DNA of 64,000 nucleotides from Kiritimatiellia bacterium (GCA_012103575.1 WLWN01000001.1:1926538-1990537); one strand, 5' to 3'; positions 10,101-18,138 are shown, counted from the stretch's first letter. The notes: generated by a model not told the origin, from the letters alone. Translations and numbers: made by a program.

Positions 10101-10308
10101 AAAAGATCGGAATGTTCGATATGCATTTAACAAGTATACCCCACACCGGGTGGGATAAAGGTGTAAACGGATCTAATCCAAGATGCTGTACAATCAACTT
10201 TGCTGATTCACCCGGGAAAGGTCCCGGGAATAGAGTGAAACAATAAACACCCATCGAGAAGACAAATAAAAGTGGCCCTATCCATTTATAGTTATAGACT
10301 TTTGACAA
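7147..10308 (-). CDS. DUF2723-type polytopic membrane protein fused to C-terminal TPRs
   Basis: 1053 residues. Residues 1-420 or so hold about a dozen hydrophobic segments. The N-terminal motif FPGPFPGESAKLIVQHLGLDP... followed by PLSHPVWG matches the DUF2723 (TMEM260-like) family, which is distantly related to protein O-mannosyltransferases and common in Verrucomicrobiota. From about residue 540 the protein is soluble and made of TPRs (SLYLSTAEDESSEKIYLSLL, LKEAEDAILKALELAPNYP). By fold class it could transfer lipid-linked sugars to secreted proteins with the TPRs binding partners, but that is inference. It lies just upstream of the decayed PEP-CTERM gene on the same strand (24 bp gap) and may have shared a transcript. 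The frame is intact. Confidence 0.75.
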   Translation of the reverse strand: MSKVYNYKWIGPLLFVFSMGVYCFTLFPGPFPGESAKLIVQHLGLDPFTPLSHPVWGILVKCISNIPIFSVAHAINLFSAACAAGSIWLVFSIVSQIQHTRTLEEVRLDFSEEKSQLISGVVAALYLLVSVPFWVVGTRAHTLSFDTLFLLVVVYLLLRAYRTKRVSLLYIIVFLCGLGATEFATFIILAPFFATAILVYLWTNNLLQIKKFVGLSICYILGLSFCFYAAYNFYQSDTFAWGSFSSFFQVLRIFWRDQYYAVTTSVPHIGWLLVGVSTIIPWLFVIPLIRKKDPTDTKSVWGSYMLHGVLTILAVWLLLDTYFEHKFSPWGLFGWSSLLITPYVFVAMWAGYLAGYWYVVFFGRVRQNDQRNRPLLEMIKRVFRLALFPALIGIFIVALFLNGRVVYGKSGRYLDVVAQEVVKNLEGRLWLISNGVLDNLILLKAHERDQALNILNPAKGRSSAYLNYVSSLFGGNNRLKGLAKIGLVPLLNEWISSSSGIQTNLAVLSVTDIWTANAYHAIPQTVLFSGVDDKKKIDPDLLMKQHRTFWEHCQRMKSGEIFEKNIGKPVDTFLSRHLSKVANNLGVFFEDMGRTNLAFEAYTQARKFDEKNVSTLLNQASLSTRISHPEEEALQAELEIFLRKLRGKYQIWSLSYHYGYVRNAQAYAQTGLAWALSGRPKVAIEQIKRAIEVGKGSESFQLTLASLYLSTAEDESSEKIYLSLLKKNPNHTSALFGLFRLSMRKTDFDSARAYLGRLKELGMSTTALQFNEALLESLLGNYIEAKTIFENIVKREPQNLNAWTALAVVASEMGDEKIVDTALEKVATANSSNAGILLALAELQSKRKKPKEARGLLDKILKVQPNHLRTLDMLLRLDVYEARRDSAEKHIEEILSIDFRHAFANYVLGTLQVTRGELALAEASFRTSLEKDRAFHTLNDLAWVLQKRQAYDKGLKLAEESLALNNKSAVVWDTYGVILFKKNKLKEAEDAILKALELAPNYPLFSLHIAQVYERKGLTQKALELVDLILARPAALGPESYDEAQALRLRLKK

Positions 10309-10357
10309 TTTTTTCCTCTTTTTTTAAGTTAAGCTACCATCAATGATGGCTACATCT

Positions 10358-10948
10358 TCATTGACGGGGGAGAAATTGAGCTCCTTGCACTTTTGCCTCT
10401 TTTCTAAATTTTTGAGCATCGGGAGGACAAAAGTTTCGGCCTACTTGGTCTAACTCTTTCAATGTTCTATACTGTTTCAAAACGCATGAGGGATTTGAAC
10501 AATATTCCCGTCCAGCAAGAAATCCAAAACTACGAATGACTTGACGATCCAATCGCCATTGATACTGCTGGTGATCTTCGGTGCCATCCTTTAAAGACGG
10601 AACATTAATAACGGCAACTTTATTTGAATACACAATCAGACCGTGATGTTTAGTTTTTTCACTAGGCTCAACTAACGCAACTACAGCCAAGTGGTTTGAA
10701 GAAAATAACGTGGAAACTGCTTGAGCCTGTTTATCCAATCCCCCTGAAACCGGTTCATCTAATTCCAGCATATGTACAGGCACTGAAAGGTTAAGCTCAG
10801 CAAATTTTCGAGCATGATCTACGACCTTATTATCTAGGGAACTTAGGTTCACCAATGCAAATATCTTTTCATCGTCACTGTAAACTTCTAAAAATGGAAA
10901 TAGACTAAAGGCCCAGAAACAAACTCCAATTAACAATATCTTTTTCAT
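10358..10948 (-). CDS. Secreted archaemetzincin-like protein without the HExxH motif
   Basis: 196 residues with a clear signal peptide (MKKILLIGVCFWAFSLFPFL). The C-terminal part RSFGFLAGREYCSNPSCVL...LKELDQVGRNFCPP resembles the Cys-rich zinc end of archaemetzincins (peptidase M54), where an HExxHxxGxxHC motif would precede the first Cys. Here the matching place reads RQVIRSFGFLAGREYC, so the zinc-binding His residues are missing and the protein is probably not an active protease. The assignment rests on motif resemblance only. A palindromic element lies 10 bp upstream of the start; the GAGAA of its target duplication (10954-10958) provides the ribosome binding site. Confidence 0.55.
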   Translation of the reverse strand: MKKILLIGVCFWAFSLFPFLEVYSDDEKIFALVNLSSLDNKVVDHARKFAELNLSVPVHMLELDEPVSGGLDKQAQAVSTLFSSNHLAVVALVEPSEKTKHHGLIVYSNKVAVINVPSLKDGTEDHQQYQWRLDRQVIRSFGFLAGREYCSNPSCVLKQYRTLKELDQVGRNFCPPDAQKFRKEAKVQGAQFLPRQ

Positions 10949-10958
10949 AACATTTCTC

Positions 10959-11121
10959 TCTGGATCCGTCAGTTAAACGCGGTTTTCTGCACGAACCATT
11001 TGGGCCAAAAGGAATTACAAAAAAGCCTCGACGCACCCAGCGGGTGCGCCTGCGTTTTTTTGCAACCTTTTGCCTCCAAAGCATTCGCACAGAAATCCCA
11101 CGTTTAACTGACGGATCCAGG
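10959..11121. repeat. 163-bp palindromic element, copy 2 (before the archaemetzincin-like gene)
   Basis: Same element as at 3626, with one change in the outermost bases (TCTGG instead of CCTGG). It is flanked by the 5-bp duplication TTCTC (10954-10958 and 11122-11126). It lies between the stop codon of the upstream deleted gene and the start of the downstream gene. Frames through it are open on both strands. Confidence 0.95.
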
Positions 11122-11126
11122 TTCTC

Positions 11127-11625
11127 CTATAAGTTTAACTGTTTTGCTTTTTTTTCGGCTTCAGTAGCCTTATAAAAAACCAAGCCGCGTACTAAACCGG
11201 TCCCGTTGGCGTAAAACTCCTTGTGACAGGACAGGCAATGTTGCCCCCATAAATGCTGTAGGTATTAAGAGTAATAATGCAGCAAAAATAAACCGTGTGG
11301 ATGTGAGAACAAATAAGGAGTCCGATATATTTTGCGAAACATATTGATAGATAATCTTTAAAAAAGAAAATAGCCCGGGTATGCATAGGGCATATAACCC
11401 GATCCCTATCTCAATCCATCCAAAAACACGCGCAGGAGATCTAATACGCCCTGCTCGACTAGCAAGGAAATGAGAACCCAATGCCAATCCGCCCATAAAG
11501 GCAGTTAGCATAGTCGTAGCCGCATAAACTGTATTTCCAAAAATCAGTCCTAGTTGTCGAAACCAAAGTAATTGGTAGACCAACGCTGCAAATCCCGAAA
11601 AAAAGAAGAGAGAATAGAAGCTAAT
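11127..11625 (-). pseudogene. Spermidine-synthase-like membrane protein, internal deletion
   Basis: The frame reads FFFSGFAALVYQLLWFRQLG, then LTAFMGGLALGSHFLA and further hydrophobic helices. This is the N-terminal transmembrane half of the fused MFS/spermidine-synthase-like proteins. The reading stops at RLGFL (11170). In a shifted frame the DNA continues directly with KATEAEKKAKQLNL and a stop at 11129-11127, which looks like the extreme C-terminus of a longer (possibly TPR-ended) protein. Most of the gene, including the Rossmann-type synthase domain, is therefore gone. The N-terminus has no good start codon (in-frame TGA just upstream). Not functional as read. Confidence 0.7.
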
Positions 11626-11667
11626 AAATTTGACCTCCCATCAATAAAATACAGAAATTAAAAGCAC

Positions 11668-11830
11668 CCTGGACCCGTCAGTTAAATGTGGGATTTCTGT
11701 GCGAATGCTTTGGAGGCAAAAGGTTACAAAAAAACGCAGGCGCACCCGCTGGGTGCGTCGAGGCTTTTTTGTAACTCCTTTTGGCCCAAATGGTTCGTGC
11801 AGAAAACCGCGTTTAACTGACGGATCCAGG
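11668..11830. repeat. 163-bp palindromic element, copy 3
   Basis: Flanked by the 5-bp duplication AGCAC (11663-11667 and 11831-11835). The left arm reads GGACCCGTCAG instead of GGATCCGTCAG. It lies upstream of the deleted spermidine-synthase-like gene, between it and the PEP-CTERM gene terminator. An open frame of 64 codons crosses it. Confidence 0.95.
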
Positions 11831-11853
11831 AGCACGATAGAACTTTAAATGAC

Positions 11854-11886
11854 CAAAAAAATGAACCCCGCATAAAATGGGGTTCA
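11854..11886 (-). terminator. Rho-independent terminator of the PEP-CTERM gene
   Basis: Perfect 8-bp stem TGAACCCC / GGGGTTCA (11862-11869 and 11879-11886) with a 9-base loop. Read on the minus strand it is followed by a run of seven T. It lies 27 bp after the stop of the gene at 11913. Confidence 0.85.
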
Positions 11887-11912
11887 CATCTTGCTAAATA
11901 TAAAAATATCTT

Positions 11913-12515
11913 TTAGCCTCGAAGCTTTTTCCTTACTCGAGCGTACCCAAAGGACAAAAATCCAATAAGCATAAACGCCAATGACGTCGGCTCCGGCACT
12001 ACTACTAGTGTTAATTGGTCGCCATCAAAGATAGCAGGTGTAGTGTTCAACTGATACGACTGCGGAGGTGCAGGAGGTCCAGTGTCCCTTGCAGCAAACA
12101 GAGGGGCATCATAGTAAAGGTCCCCGTTATCAATAGTGGGATCTTGAAAAACACGTGCGTAAACCATAGATCCTCCATCCGCAGGATACGGCACGTCTGC
12201 ATTAGCTGCCCACCCATCTGCATAACCTGAAGCAGAGTTTCCTGGAAATGTAATTGTGAATGTGTCTAAGACCAAGTCATCACCTTGCACTCCACCACCA
12301 ACAAGCGCAGGACCATTTACAACATTATCTGTACCTGCCCAAATCAATTGAGCCAATGTCGAACCGACCCCATTCTCTATTAGAAGCCCTTTAAGACCTG
12401 GAGGTGTAATAAAGAAACCTTCCGCCGCTATCCAGGCAATTACAACATTCCCGTAAGACATACTCGCGCTCAAAGCTAAACCACACAAAACTATCGATAT
12501 CTTCTTTTTAATCAT
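11913..12515 (-). CDS. PEP-CTERM surface protein
   Basis: 200 residues: signal peptide (MIKKKISIVLCGLALSASMS), a mature part rich in Gly, Asp and aromatic residues, and a C-terminal PEP-CTERM tail (VVPEPTSLAFMLIGFLSFGY, then RVRKKLRG). Proteins with this tail are exported, then cut and anchored or released by an exosortase; they are often linked to extracellular matrix. A strong AGGAGG site lies upstream of ATG 12515. A clear terminator follows. A decayed paralogue is at 6602-7122. The mature domain is not a named family to my knowledge. Confidence 0.85.
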   Translation of the reverse strand: MIKKKISIVLCGLALSASMSYGNVVIAWIAAEGFFITPPGLKGLLIENGVGSTLAQLIWAGTDNVVNGPALVGGGVQGDDLVLDTFTITFPGNSASGYADGWAANADVPYPADGGSMVYARVFQDPTIDNGDLYYDAPLFAARDTGPPAPPQSYQLNTTPAIFDGDQLTLVVVPEPTSLAFMLIGFLSFGYARVRKKLRG

Positions 12516-12557
12516 AACTATAATTTCCTCCTGTTTATTTCTTTACTATTTGGAAAA

Positions 12558-13262
12558 TTATTGAGGATACGAATAAGGTTTCGTTTCCGTCCAATCAATA
12601 CTGCTACTTGGCAACTCAAGCCAAAATCCCTTTCCAGCAGCGATAACCACTCCAGCCGCTGAACTCCAGCCACCTCTAGTACTCTTTGTAAAACTAGTAT
12701 ACCCCTGTGAACCTTCATCCCAGATATGTATTATACTGTTATTAGGTGCAGCTGCCGCAGCTGTAGTCCCTGTCCAAAGCTGGTCGACAGGATATGGATA
12801 AGCAACAGCATCTAGAACTATATTTGATTGCGTCGTACTTGCTGCACCATTTGCAGTACTTGGAACCTCTCCCTGAAAGACAATTGTATGTTGAGCACTT
12901 GTGGCAGCTGTATCTGGAATTTCAATCCAAAAGGTTGTTCCTCTCATTATAGGATTACCTCCCAATGGCCACCCTCCACGAGTACTTTTAGTTTCACTTG
13001 AATAGGTCTTACTAGCGGGATTCCAAATGTGAGCAATAGAACCAACAGGCAATTGGGCATCACCGGTTATTGTCTTCATTGTAGAGGTTGAACCATCAAT
13101 GTTCTCAAATGGCCAACTGAAGAGATTAAAGCCAGATCCCGTGTTACTAGGGATTGCTCCCCTTACGTATCCAACTGCATTTGCACTCAAAACATTGGAT
13201 TGTGCAACTGCTACTGACGACGAAATCAATACTACGACTAATACTGTAATGATACTTTTCAT
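12558..13262 (-). CDS. Secreted protein with two related repeats, function unknown
   Basis: 234 residues with a signal peptide (MKSIITVLVVVLISSSVAVA, cut near AQS). The mature part starts NVLSANAVGYVRG and contains two similar halves, each with an HIW(N/D) motif, then (S/T)KSTRGGW, then a GxxFW(I/L)E(I/L)P motif (FWIEIP and FWLELP). I know this layout from hypothetical exported proteins of Verrucomicrobiota-like genomes, with no known role; a beta-sandwich surface protein is a reasonable guess. GGAG lies before ATG 13262. The IS1380-like copy begins about 100 bp upstream and may have replaced the original upstream region. Confidence 0.65.
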   Translation of the reverse strand: MKSIITVLVVVLISSSVAVAQSNVLSANAVGYVRGAIPSNTGSGFNLFSWPFENIDGSTSTMKTITGDAQLPVGSIAHIWNPASKTYSSETKSTRGGWPLGGNPIMRGTTFWIEIPDTAATSAQHTIVFQGEVPSTANGAASTTQSNIVLDAVAYPYPVDQLWTGTTAAAAAPNNSIIHIWDEGSQGYTSFTKSTRGGWSSAAGVVIAAGKGFWLELPSSSIDWTETKPYSYPQ

Positions 13263-13363
13263 AACTTCTACTCCTATCTTTCTTCCTCTTTTACACCCAT
13301 TTAGATTTACTTGTCCAGTAAAAAAACGTTTTTTCTACACCTTTTTTCATCTACTCATAAGAC

Positions 13364-14918
13364 CCTGAATCCGTCAGATAAAATCTGACGATCTTTCATT
13401 ACCTGCTGGGCTAAAGCGGGGAGCATACCCGTATTCAAACAAACAACCCCACCCCAACAGGTGTGTATATGAAACAATATAAAATAAAGACTGGCAAGGG
13501 CGAACTCAACAGCACAAGCGGAAATCATCTTTGCGACCTGCTGCTTGAGGATCATGCTCAACGGATTCTTCCCTCCAATTTTCAACCACGCCGCTCCGAT
13601 GCGATCTCTGATCGGGAGATCCTCCTTACCCAGATCGGCTTACTTTGCAACGGTCGAACCGATTTCAATGATATCGACCTGTACCGGGGTGATGAGATTT
13701 TTATGAATGCCTTTGGACTTAAAAAGGGGAGTTAAAAAGGTAGCCTCTGAGCCGGTGTTCCGACGTCGTTTCGACGACCTGCCCCCAGCCAGAACCCATG
13801 TGGGGCTACGCAAACTCAACACCGAACTTCTTTCCTCGGGCCCCTTTGGCTACGTAGATGTCGAAGGGCTTGATCTTGTTCCCGTCGATATCGATGTGAG
13901 CCCTTTGGATTACTCAGGCTCTTCGAAAGAAGGCGTTTCCTACACCTAGAAGGGCCATGATGGTTACGCCCCGATATTTGCCTATGTGGGCACTCAAGGC
14001 CACATGCTTGAGTGCGAACTTCGACCCGGTAAACAACATTGTCAGTCGGGAACGACCGCGTTTATTGCCCGCAGCGTTGAAACGCTCCAGACCCTGGGCC
14101 TAGGTGGAAAATGTTTGCTTCGGCTTGATAGTGGCAACGCTGCGGCCGATAACTTCGACGCTTTTGGGGATCATTATTTTATCGTAAAGCGAAATCCTCG
14201 CCGCGAATGTCCTGAACAAATGCTGGCCCTTGCACGCCGAGTTGGAGACAAACAAGACAGTCGTGAAGGCAAGAACGTTTACACAGGCTTTTTCGATCAT
14301 TTCCATCCCGGTGATGACCAAAACCGCCCTTGTGTCCCGGTGGCCTTCGAAGTGATTGAACGCACCATCGATATCGATGGTCAGAAACTTCTGGTTCCTA
14401 AACTTGAGGTAAACACCTGGTGGACGAACCTCTCTTGTCGTGCCAAGACGGTGCTAGATCTCTATCATGGACATGGCCCCAGCGAGCAGTACCATAGTGA
14501 ACTCAAAAGCGATCTTGATGTTGAGCGATTGCCTTCGGGGAGACTCTGTGCCAATAAGATTATTCTGTTATGCGCCATGGTGGCCTTCAACCTATTGCGC
14601 GGTTCGATTGGTCCGCCACGCCGGACGAATTGAACTTCACTTTGGCAAGCGTTGTCGCTGGTTTGAAGTGATACAAGATATTGCCCCATTCCTTCGCATA
14701 GCCCTCCGTGCACCTTTAACAATACTCTAAGGCGACTGCCCAAGGAGGCCTACGCCCCAAAATGGTCAAATCAGAGTGAATCTGACCTGTACGCTCAAAA
14801 AATTCATCAGGGTGATACTTGCCGGTCCCAATCCGCCTAAAAGCGAGCATCTCAAGGAAAAAGTTTTCAACTTTTGAGCCCCAAAACGCCTTCCGAAGCG
14901 ATAGCTGACGGATTCAGG
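13364..14918 (+). mobile_element. IS1380-like element, copy 1
   Basis: Ends are the inverted repeat CCTGAATCCGTCAG (left at 13364; right, read inward, from 14918). The body encodes an IS1380-type transposase broken by stops. No target duplication is visible (AAGAC on the left, ATATT on the right), so the flanks were probably recombined. Compared with copy 2 it has lost about 88 bp between two direct repeats TATTGCGCGGT. Confidence 0.85.
13463..14633 (+). pseudogene. IS1380-type transposase, broken (copy 1)
   Basis: N-terminal part MKQYKIKTGKGELNSTSGNH, then RRSDAISDREILLTQIGLL, ends at a TTAA-bearing insertion near 13730. The following frame has an in-frame TAG near 13948 (ACACCTAGAAGGG). 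The catalytic part (13986-14633) keeps ELRPGKQHCQSGT, LLRLDSGNAAADN (Asp), HYFIVKRNPRRE and SEQYHSELKSDLDVERLPSG (Glu), typical of IS1380. Different copies carry different stops, so none in this window makes a full protein. Confidence 0.8.
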
Positions 14919-15097
14919 ATATTAGTAATCTTTTTGTAGGCACGTCGACCATCGAATGTAGCGCATCTTTACTATCTACGAATTGGGTCCCTATGTATAG
15001 TTTTGTGTCTGCTAACGATACGACAAATTGGTTGGAGACCTTGACCAATGGAGCGGGACAAGCAGCATTTTATAGAATAAGATCATCTTTCCCGTAG
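14919..15097 (+). pseudogene. C-terminal remnant of a secreted protein
   Basis: An open frame runs out of the IS1380-like element and ends at TAG 15097. It reads FVGTSTIECSASLLSTNWVP, then a SFVSANDTTNWLE stretch and ends AGQAAFYRIRSSFP. Its last part, with the final FYR, resembles the C-terminal domains of the two giant TSP3 proteins (ends KFYRAFLHP and KFYRVILE). The 5' part is not next to the other side of the element, so the gene was probably truncated by recombination between element copies. Confidence 0.6.
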
Positions 15098-15133
15098 GCC
15101 AGTGATGGATGCTAAATGTTTGATACTGGATAT

Positions 15134-15191
15134 TGGAGTGGTGGAGTAATGGATAAAAGAGACTGTTTCTTTCCAAAACTCCATCACTCCA
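15134..15191. terminator. Inverted repeat, possible terminator
   Basis: TGGAGTGGTGGAGT (15134-15147) pairs with ACTCCATCACTCCA (15178-15191) with one mismatch. It follows the remnant gene stop at 15097 by 37 bp. There is no long T run, so the terminator role is tentative. Confidence 0.4.
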
Positions 15192-15228
15192 GTTCTACAA
15201 TACGATCCTTTTCGGGTATCATCTAAAA

Positions 15229-15257
15229 ATCCGCGAGGTCAGGAGTTCTGACTTTAG
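15229..15257. repeat. Short palindromic repeat, copy 1
   Basis: AATCCGCGAGGTCAGGAGTT then CTGACTT, matching the repeat at 51720-51748. GTCAG/CTGAC form the stem. Probably a leftover end of an insertion sequence; no transposase is next to it here. Confidence 0.5.
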
Positions 15258-15288
15258 CGTATTATACTCATTTCGGTTTTAGAGCGCT

Positions 15289-15852
15289 TCACGATTGAGG
15301 TGTCGCGATGTAGCACAAAGAAAACCAGCCGATTACCTCGTCGGGAGAAACCTCTTCGAACGCTTGTGTGAGCGCTTCAGATAGTTCCTGCTGACTGCGG
15401 GCTGCAAGGCTGCCCAACCGATTCTTTATCTTGCCCCACATTTTTTCAATGGGGTTGGAATCGGGGCTGTAGGGTGGAAGGAATCTTACATGGGCCCCAC
15501 ATGACTCAATGAGTTCAATGACCTTGGGATTGTGATGGACGCGAAGATTGTCCATGATGACGATGTCTTCAGGTGAAAGAGTCGGGAGAAGAACCCGGCG
15601 AATATATTCTCCAAAAACAGCCGTGTCTGTCGCCCCCTCCCCCTCCATGGCCGCTGTTGTTCCGTCCAGGCGGACCGAAGAAATCAAGGTGGTGGTACAC
15701 CAATGTCCATGAGGCGTTTTGGCAAAAAGCCTGTTCCCGCCCAACGCCCGGCCCCGCAGACGAGTCATATTCGTTTTCGCCCCGGATTCATCAATAAAGA
15801 CAAGGCGACTTGGATCAAGTTTGGCCACCTCTTGGATCCACTGCTTTCTCAA
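15289..15852 (-). CDS. IS630 orfB, DDE catalytic half of transposase (copy C)
   Basis: 187 residues with FIDESGAKTNM, DIVIMDNLRVHH and DSNPIEKMWGK, so all three catalytic residues are present. Differs from copy A by a few residues only (for example GEGATDTAV and CYIATPQS preceded by L). Confidence 0.88.
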   Translation of the reverse strand: MRKQWIQEVAKLDPSRLVFIDESGAKTNMTRLRGRALGGNRLFAKTPHGHWCTTTLISSVRLDGTTAAMEGEGATDTAVFGEYIRRVLLPTLSPEDIVIMDNLRVHHNPKVIELIESCGAHVRFLPPYSPDSNPIEKMWGKIKNRLGSLAARSQQELSEALTQAFEEVSPDEVIGWFSLCYIATPQS

Positions 15853-16228
15853 GAGATTTACATCCGCCCGGTCTTGCTCGCTGGCGTGAAGCGTTTCTTT
15901 TATACCGGCAGCCCAACCGATTCAACGCCCGCTGTACGGCCATGATCGACCCCTTCACGCCGCTCATGTTCTTGAGTTCTTCAAGCGTTGCATCGGGATG
16001 TTTGCCCCCCAGTTGAGCCAACGCCTTGAGCTGCTTTCCGCTGTAGAGGGCCTGACGATGCCCACGCGGTCGGGGAGCGGTCTGTCCGGTTTCGTTGAAA
16101 CGAGAGAGCCCACGCTGAAACGTTCTAAGATCTACACGATAAGAAGATGCGATATCGGCCTGGGAACCTTTGCCCATTTTGTAGGCATCTATCGCACGCC
16201 GCCGGATTTCTGCTGTTGCTATACTCAT
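15815..16228 (-). CDS. IS630 orfA (copy C)
   Basis: 137 residues starting MSIATAEIRRRAIDAYKMGK. Same HTH and linker as copy B. It overlaps orfB in a different frame by 38 nt. Confidence 0.8.
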   Translation of the reverse strand: MSIATAEIRRRAIDAYKMGKGSQADIASSYRVDLRTFQRGLSRFNETGQTAPRPRGHRQALYSGKQLKALAQLGGKHPDATLEELKNMSGVKGSIMAVQRALNRLGCRYKRNASRQRARPGGCKSLEKAVDPRGGQT

Positions 16229-16279
16229 GTCATGGAGTATAGATCTTCTAGAGAGGCATTTTAATCGTTAAATTCTTTA

Positions 16280-16482
16280 GTATGAAAGCGGTTTCAAGGA
16301 CAGGGCTATTGAGAAAAATGACCATCAATCAACTTCTTTTGGAGTTGAAAAAATTGAAGGTATTCGCGCTTAGCGATTCGACCCATATCATTACTGAGAT
16401 TTCGAAAACTCAGAAAAGAATCTTTGCCGCTTTTAAAATCAGATCCCCGAAGGAACCTAGTTACAATTTAACGGGATTTTAG
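16280..16482 (+). pseudogene. C-terminal fragment of a DDE transposase (IS1634/IS4-like)
   Basis: The frame reads INQLLLELKKLKVFALSDST and then TEISKTQKRIFAAFKI, ending at 16482. This resembles the C-terminal end of IS1634-type transposases, where a conserved LL.ELKK.K...L.D.T...TEI.K.Q motif follows the catalytic Glu. The rest of the gene is absent; the left border is IS630 copy C. Confidence 0.5.
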
Positions 16483-16528
16483 GCGTCACCCTTGAAAACC
16501 CTATTAATTTTGTCGATACTATTTTTTT

Positions 16529-17359
16529 TCAATTTTTTATGATTGGAATGAATCCCTGTTTTTCGAATACAGTTTTGGCTATTTTTGAATTTAAAAATTC
16601 GAGAAAGGCATTGGCCTTATCCATAAAAGGTCGATGAGAGAGTACTGCTGCGGAATAACGAATATCAGGACTTTCTTGGTCGGGTACCTCATAGAGTACA
16701 CGTACACGTTTTGATGAAGTCGCATCTGTTTTGTATACGATCCCCAATATCTGTGGATTGGCTTCAACGAGATTCATGGCCGCACGGACATCTGGACTTG
16801 GTACAAGGCGATCTTGAACCTTTTCCCAAACATTTGTTTTTTCGCAAAAACAGCGTTCTAGCCAAAAACGAGCATAGTGACCCGCAGGAACCGCCTGAGG
16901 GTGTGCTATGGATAAATATGTGAAGGGGACTGTGCAGAGTTGAGCCGGGTCCTCTATTTTAAAAGGACTATTTTTATGTGCAATAATCACGAGACGATTG
17001 GAGAGAAAATCGCGCCGAGAGGAAATATCGATAGCCCCTTTTTCCTCTAAGGTATCCATCCACTTTTCATTGGCACTTATATATAGATCTGCTTTTGGGG
17101 CCGCTGCAATTTGTTCTGCCAAGACGTTTGAACCCGCAAAATTGTAGATCAAGCGAACTTTATTCTTTTCCTCATACATCGACCCCAATTCAGTAATCAC
17201 ATCGCGGAGACTTGCCGCAGCAAATATCAGTAACTCTGGAGTGTCGCTGTTGTCTTGGTTTATAGGGGGGGTACAGGCAGAGAAGGCGCAAAAAGCTATA
17301 ATCCCTAGCCATCGACGGTTTTTGTTGGTCCATTGATTGACGGGCGCTTCTTTAGTCAT
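16529..17359 (-). CDS. modA: ModA-like molybdate-binding lipoprotein
   Basis: 276 residues. Lipoprotein signal with Cys at about residue 29 (CAFSAC). The body has the ModA pattern: LLIFAAASLRDVITELG, IYNFAGSNVLAEQI, ADLYISANEKWMD, and RRDFLSNRLVIIAHKNSP. It should bind molybdate (or tungstate) outside the inner membrane. Its start overlaps the permease stop by one base (TAATG), so the two are translationally coupled. Unusually, the partner permease is of the ABC-2 type and not a ModB. Together with the MosA-like storage protein upstream, a role in molybdenum or tungsten handling is likely. Confidence 0.8.
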   Translation of the reverse strand: MTKEAPVNQWTNKNRRWLGIIAFCAFSACTPPINQDNSDTPELLIFAAASLRDVITELGSMYEEKNKVRLIYNFAGSNVLAEQIAAAPKADLYISANEKWMDTLEEKGAIDISSRRDFLSNRLVIIAHKNSPFKIEDPAQLCTVPFTYLSIAHPQAVPAGHYARFWLERCFCEKTNVWEKVQDRLVPSPDVRAAMNLVEANPQILGIVYKTDATSSKRVRVLYEVPDQESPDIRYSAAVLSHRPFMDKANAFLEFLNSKIAKTVFEKQGFIPIIKN

Positions 17360-18138
17360 TAGACATTATGGTTTCGGGCTTTTCTTAAAGCCCTTGATGT
17401 CAGCATAAACAAGAGCACAGCAGGAAGTGCTAAATAGATCAATGTGAGCGGGGTCAAAGTCGTCTCTCCCAAAAGCAAAGCATTTCGGCATACTTCAATC
17501 GCCTGTGTTAGAGGGTTCCATTGAGCAATAGACGCTAACCATGAAGGCATATGTTTGTTGGGTACGAACGCTGTACTGGTAAACAACATGGGCATATTCA
17601 CTATATGGATAAACACGGCCATGCTTTTGCGTGGCTTTGTTTTCACTGCAATCCAACAAGATAGACTGCAGAAAGCAGTGGCAAATAAGCCTCCTGCAAT
17701 AAGGGTCGCAAGGAATGAACAGACATCAAAATGAAGACGTGCGCCAAGAAACGTGCCGATGATACCCACGATCATAGCTTGAATGATGAGGCGTGAAACA
17801 TCAGCTAATATTTTCCCCGGAAGGATCCATTGAAGGCTAACAGGGGAGAAGATGATACGGTTTAAAAATTGGGTTTGCATATCCCGAATAAGGCTAATTC
17901 CTGATTGAGACGCGCCAAACAATACCGTCATTGCACAGATGCCTGGCACCAAGAAATCAAGATATGAAAGTTGGTCCTTGAATTCATCAACGGAATAACG
18001 ATGAAAAAGGAATCCAAAAAACAACATCCACATCATGGGTTGAACAAGTGAAAAGGTTAACACGACGGGTCGGCGTAAAACGGTGAGCCATGTTCGGCAA
18101 TATATGGCGTGTACAATTCTCCCATGTTTTTTATTCAT
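17359..18138 (-). CDS. ABC-2 type permease (NodJ/DrrB-like)
   Basis: 259 residues with six predicted membrane helices. Motifs of the ABC-2 family: VQPMMWMLFFGFLF near the N-terminus, FLVPGICAMTVLFGASQSG, and NPLTQAIEVCRNALL near the C-terminus. Such permeases normally export drugs, polysaccharides or lipids, or import in a few cases. It sits between its ATPase (16 bp upstream) and the ModA-like lipoprotein (1-base overlap). It is not a ModB/CysT-type permease: the EAA loop motif of that family is absent. Confidence 0.8.
   Translation of the reverse strand: MNKKHGRIVHAIYCRTWLTVLRRPVVLTFSLVQPMMWMLFFGFLFHRYSVDEFKDQLSYLDFLVPGICAMTVLFGASQSGISLIRDMQTQFLNRIIFSPVSLQWILPGKILADVSRLIIQAMIVGIIGTFLGARLHFDVCSFLATLIAGGLFATAFCSLSCWIAVKTKPRKSMAVFIHIVNMPMLFTSTAFVPNKHMPSWLASIAQWNPLTQAIEVCRNALLLGETTLTPLTLIYLALPAVLLFMLTSRALRKARNHNV

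Larger units (their letters stand above)
15282..16277 (-). mobile_element. IS630-family element, copy C
   Basis: 996 bp with TA on both sides (15280-15281 and 16278-16279). The orfA-side terminal repeat has drifted (ATTCTT where the others have TGCTCT). orfA and orfB are full length in their own frames. It interrupts sequence that on the right side encodes a transposase tail (16280-16482). Confidence 0.88.
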
